Assembly: GCA_016783355.1 (NCBI GenBank)
Contig: JADHWR010000011.1
Span: 1 to 26,227 of the forward strand
Direction: 5' to 3'
Source: Candidatus Omnitrophota bacterium
GTDB taxonomy: Bacteria; Omnitrophota; Gorgyraeia; Gygaellales; JAHJCI01
DNA length: 26,227 bases
Positions 23,941 through 26,227 of the stretch are shown piece by piece. The notes beneath the pieces are model-generated. The model made no database searches. It saw only the letters and a program-made list of their open reading frames with translations, and had not been told where the DNA came from. A program made the position numbers and the translations under genes. How positions within the stretch are numbered: position 1 is the first letter of the stretch; each line of letters begins with the position of its first letter.

Positions 23941-23946
23941 TGTCAA
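23941..23946 (-). promoter_or_regulatory. Candidate −35 element for the pilus operon
   Basis: A perfect TTGACA lies in a very AT-rich stretch upstream of the helix-turn-helix gene. No −10 at 16–18 bp is convincing. TATGAT at 23918–23913 is 22 bp away, so the promoter assignment is tentative. Confidence 0.35.
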
Positions 23947-24048
23947 GTATTTTTTATATTTTATTTACTTATATTTTTAAAAGCGGTAAACCCCATGATG
24001 GCTTGAGGGGAACGGTTCTCTCTAATTTCTTCACTTTAGGGTAGATGA

Positions 24049-24306
24049 GCGGGTGGCGAGGCGGTGGGCACTTCGACTTCGTCCTTCGACTTCGTCCCTC
24101 GACTTCGTCCCTCGACTTCGCTCGGGACGACCCTGAGCTTGTCGAAGGGTCGCTCAGTGCCAACTGCCCAAAATAGCCCGCCCTGTACCATACGGTACAG
24201 AGCCCGCCCCGTACCGTACGGTACGGGGCCCGCAGCGAATTATGCCCTCTAGAGGCTTCCTCTTGAGCGAGGACAATTTTGGGCTCCAGCGGAAGACAGG
24301 ACCCGC
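24049..24306. mobile_element. Foldback element copy c with two nested insertions
   Basis: The ends GCGGGT (24049–24054) and ACCCGC (24301–24306) match copies a and b. Relative to them, a 95-nt block is inserted at 24070–24164. It has 14-nt tandem units of the type TCGACTTCGTCCCT and the common palindrome CCCTGAGCTTGTCGAAGGG. A 52-nt block is inserted at 24181–24232, made of two 26-nt palindromic units. An open frame across this region is an artefact of repeat sequence. The whole 23885–24377 gap holds this element, a candidate promoter and no supported gene. Confidence 0.85.
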
Positions 24307-24345
24307 TGATAAACAAAATCATAAATGTGAATCCGTCCCCGATTG

Positions 24346-24394
24346 TACTGGTAGGTTACTGGTAGGTTACTGGTAGGTTACTGGTAGGTTACTG
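24346..24394. repeat. 11-bp tandem repeat at the end of the PilX-like gene
   Basis: Four complete TACTGGTAGGT units (24346–24389) and a partial fifth. On the coding strand the junction of the first two units makes the stop TAA of the PilX-like gene. With one unit the frame would continue for 14 more residues to the edge of the foldback element. Confidence 0.9.
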
Positions 24395-24722
24395 TCGCAC
24401 TAACTTGGCGTGTTCCACCTGGACCTGGACCAGGAGTAGCACCAATAGTTACAGTTACTGTGTAAGGCGGTAAATCACTATCATTGATTGTACAGCCGCT
24501 GCGGCAAAAAGTATAGGTTCCTGTTCCCCATGCCCCTGTTCTTAATTGCTCTCGGGTATAATTAAGGCCTGCCTGTGCTGCGTAGTAAGCCTGAATACGG
24601 CTTACCTGATGCTGGGTTAATTGTGATTGGCTACGAATAAGAATAATGCCAACGTTTGATAATGTCACCACTAATAAAATTAATGCTAAAACCATAATTA
24701 AGGCAACGCCTCTTTTACGCAT
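24378..24722 (-). CDS. PilX-like type IV pilus minor protein, possibly shortened
   Basis: The 114-residue protein starts MRKRGVALIMVLALILLVVTL, the pattern of PilX N-terminal domains. These resemble prepilins but lack the classic FTLIE; PilX proteins generally carry GxAL at the cleavage site. ARIQAYYAAQAGLNY-like residues (RIQAYYAAQAGLNYTREQL) strongly support this. The end is set by a tandem repeat: the first unit boundary supplies the stop. It lies apart from the pilin cluster and is preceded by a palindromic repeat. Confidence 0.82.
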   Translation of the reverse strand: MRKRGVALIMVLALILLVVTLSNVGIILIRSQSQLTQHQVSRIQAYYAAQAGLNYTREQLRTGAWGTGTYTFCRSGCTINDSDLPPYTVTVTIGATPGPGPGGTRQVSATVTYQ

Positions 24723-24730
24723 CTTCTTTA

Positions 24731-24853
24731 CCCCGTTCGAAATAGCCCCACCTTGGCGGGGCGTAAATCATTCGTTGAGCCTGTATGCCCTTTTTTATCC
24801 TTTTGGCTTTGAATTAGATAGACATAATACATTGCTTGTTATTTCGAACGGGG
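24731..24853. repeat. Palindromic repeat (CCCCGTTYGAAATA family), copy 2
   Basis: Perfect 14-bp inverted repeats CCCCGTTCGAAATA (24731–24744) and TATTTCGAACGGGG (24840–24853) enclose 95 bp with a GCCCC/GGGGC hairpin. The element fills the gap between the winged-helix gene and the PilX-like gene. It begins one base after the stop codon, as copy 1 does after gpsA. Confidence 0.85.
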
Positions 24854-24854
24854 T

Positions 24855-25067
24855 CTACTTAACCTTTTCCTTTCTCAGGTTAATTTTAAAGGCTCCGTCT
24901 TCTTCCTCTAAGATTACGTGGCCTTCACGGGCAAGCCATCCCAAACTCATCAAGATTGTATCCCGTGGTTTATCAATTCTACTGATGAGATGGGAAAGGG
25001 TTGCCTCGCCCTGCTCATCTAAAAAATGCCAAATTTCACCGGCAACAATACCAATCTCAATAATCAT
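24855..25067 (-). CDS. Winged-helix domain protein (DUF2582-like)
   Basis: This 70-residue protein is a single winged-helix domain (EIGIVAGEIWHFLDEQG, then LSLGWLAREGHV-like residues), matching the pattern of DUF2582 proteins, whose function is unknown to me. The start ATG at 25067 follows AAGGAG. It has its own promoter. A regulatory role is suggested by fold only. Confidence 0.8.
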   Translation of the reverse strand: MIIEIGIVAGEIWHFLDEQGEATLSHLISRIDKPRDTILMSLGWLAREGHVILEEEDGAFKINLRKEKVK

Positions 25068-25093
25068 TCTCGGTCTCCTTAATATATATAAAA

Positions 25094-25121
25094 AGTATAG
25101 GGATAAAATTTATCTTGTCAA
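25094..25121 (-). promoter_or_regulatory. Sigma-70 promoter for the winged-helix gene
   Basis: TTGACA (25121–25116) and TATACT (25099–25094) are 16 bp apart, 27 bp upstream of the start codon. Confidence 0.8.
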
Positions 25122-25229
25122 GAAAAAAGATGAAAAGTAAGTCTCCAAATGGGTACAAGAAGTGTTCGAAATTTATCTATGTTTGTAAGTATATGTAAAA
25201 TAAGCAGTTAGGTAAGTCAAAATTAACCA

Positions 25230-26227
25230 TCAACTCTCTAGCAGATCCAATAATTCCTTTGCGCAATAGATTTTTCCGCGAAGTTTATCTGTAGTCTCCG
25301 CAAGAATCTTGGCCTCTTTGAGTCTTTCAACTGCAGCCTTCGCACTATGAAAGGAAGTCTTTAATTTTTCAGCAGCATGCGGTATGGTAATATAGGGATT
25401 CTTAAATATTTCTTCAAGTAATTTAAATGCATAATTAGAGGGACGCTTCTTTTGAATACGGCTTCTATAAACATCAAGTAAACTAAGAATTCTGCCCGAA
25501 TTTTTTATGGCATCTTTTGATTCTACGACCACAGCCCGTAAGAAAAATTTAATCCACTCCTCCCATTTGCCCATTTGGCCGACACCAAGAAGCATAGCAT
25601 AGTATTCTCTTTGGTATTTTTCAAAAAAGGAACTTAGATAGAGTAAAGGATAAGTAAGGTATTCTCTTTCGCATAAAAAAAGTGTTATTAGAAGTCGCCC
25701 TATGCGCCCATTACCATCTAGAAATGGATGTATTGTCTCGAATTGATAATGTATTAAAGCGCATTGCATAAGCCCTGATAAACTGTTTCTATCATGTATA
25801 AATTTTTCTAAATCACTTAACACCTGATTCATTTCATTGACAGGCGGCGGCACAAATGTTGCTTCGTTTAGACTGCAACCAAGTGGGCCTATCCAATTTT
25901 GGCTTTTACGAAACTCACCAGGTATCATATGCTGTCCTCTTACATCTTTCATAAGGATCTTATGTATTTCCCTCAAAAGGCGTAAAGATAATGGTAAATC
26001 TTTTAAGCGTCTGAGACCATAATCCATAGCCTTAACATAATTCAATACTTCTAAGACATCTGTTTTTTTGGCCTTCTTCCTCTGCTTTTCTTTTCTTGCT
26101 GCCTCAAAATAAAAAAGCTCAGATAGCGAAGTTTGCGTTCCTTCTATCTTTGAACTCAAAACTGCTTCGCGCCTTACATATGGAATAATGAGTAAGGTAG
26201 GATTTGGCAATAAACTACCTATACCAT
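25230..26227 (-). CDS. Fic-family protein (5' end beyond the window)
   Basis: Fic enzymes transfer AMP or other nucleotide moieties to protein hydroxyls. The active-site motif HPFLDGNGRIGR is complete. An N-terminal SSKIEG matches the inhibitory (S/T)xxxE(G/N) helix, which suggests a self-restrained enzyme. A C-terminal winged-helix region (about the last 60 residues, ITIPHAAEKLKTSFHSAKAAVERL) may bind DNA. The frame is open to the window edge (GIGSLLPNP at the 5' end), so the true start is outside and the TTG at 26210 is not the start. No antitoxin gene is visible downstream. Confidence 0.93.
   Translation of the reverse strand, partial: GIGSLLPNPTLLIIPYVRREAVLSSKIEGTQTSLSELFYFEAARKEKQRKKAKKTDVLEVLNYVKAMDYGLRRLKDLPLSLRLLREIHKILMKDVRGQHMIPGEFRKSQNWIGPLGCSLNEATFVPPPVNEMNQVLSDLEKFIHDRNSLSGLMQCALIHYQFETIHPFLDGNGRIGRLLITLFLCEREYLTYPLLYLSSFFEKYQREYYAMLLGVGQMGKWEEWIKFFLRAVVVESKDAIKNSGRILSLLDVYRSRIQKKRPSNYAFKLLEEIFKNPYITIPHAAEKLKTSFHSAKAAVERLKEAKILAETTDKLRGKIYCAKELLDLLES

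Noticed and set aside
24181..24232. Possible CRISPR-like array of two 26-nt units
   Set aside because: The units touch each other without spacers, are palindromic and nested in a foldback element. No cas gene is present.
23969..24322. 117-residue open frame across the foldback element
   Set aside because: It is almost wholly repeat DNA, with no motif and no ribosome site.

Overview
The window looks like a chromosomal piece of a Gram-negative bacterium with moderate GC and many small repeats. Every protein gene I accept lies on the minus strand. A PilMNOPQ-type pilus with a secretin implies an outer membrane. The recA–degP–recX–alaS order, the AmmeMemoRadiSam genes and the palindrome-rich intergenic DNA would fit a candidate phylum such as Omnitrophota. 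That placement is inference from gene content and style, not from a marker-gene comparison.

Reading in the direction of transcription (high to low coordinates): the right edge holds a Fic protein cut by the window, then a small winged-helix protein (DUF2582-like) with a clear sigma-70 promoter, then a PilX-like minor pilin whose end is modified by an 11-bp tandem repeat and a nested foldback element (24.0–24.4 kb). Next is a long pilus operon: a 57-residue helix-turn-helix protein, a PilM–PilN fusion, PilO, PilP, PilQ secretin, PilB ATPase and PilC platform protein. A separately promoted run of five prepilin-like genes follows. Together these give the motor, alignment complex, outer-membrane pore and pilins of a type IV pilus or related secretion machine. 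No retraction ATPase or prepilin peptidase is in the window.

After a tRNA-Ala(CGC) comes an AmmeMemoRadiSam operon: a membrane-anchored radical SAM protein, a Memo–AMMECR1 fusion, then rsmE (rRNA methylation) and mtaB (tRNA methylthiolation). The recA promoter sits in the end of mtaB and drives recA, degP-like protease, recX and alaS. Behind alaS are a LAGLIDADG-like homing endonuclease ORF, a tRNA-Tyr(GUA) interrupted by a group I intron, tRNA-Gly(UCC), gpsA and tRNA-Pro(GGG).

The unusual content is of three kinds. First, a tRNA-Tyr is split between anticodon bases 35 and 36 by a 282-nt group I intron with no internal ORF, while a homing-endonuclease gene lies just outside it and reads into the 5' exon. 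Second, a structured 5' leader module (promoter, hairpin C, an invariant 16-mer, hairpin A, hairpin B, Shine-Dalgarno) is shared by recA and a pilin gene, and partly by degP. Third, there are several families of foldback repeats, some nested in each other. One lies in frame inside mtaB with a 26–27-nt palindrome whose other copies differ by paired, compensating changes. I see no CRISPR array, transposase gene or prophage.
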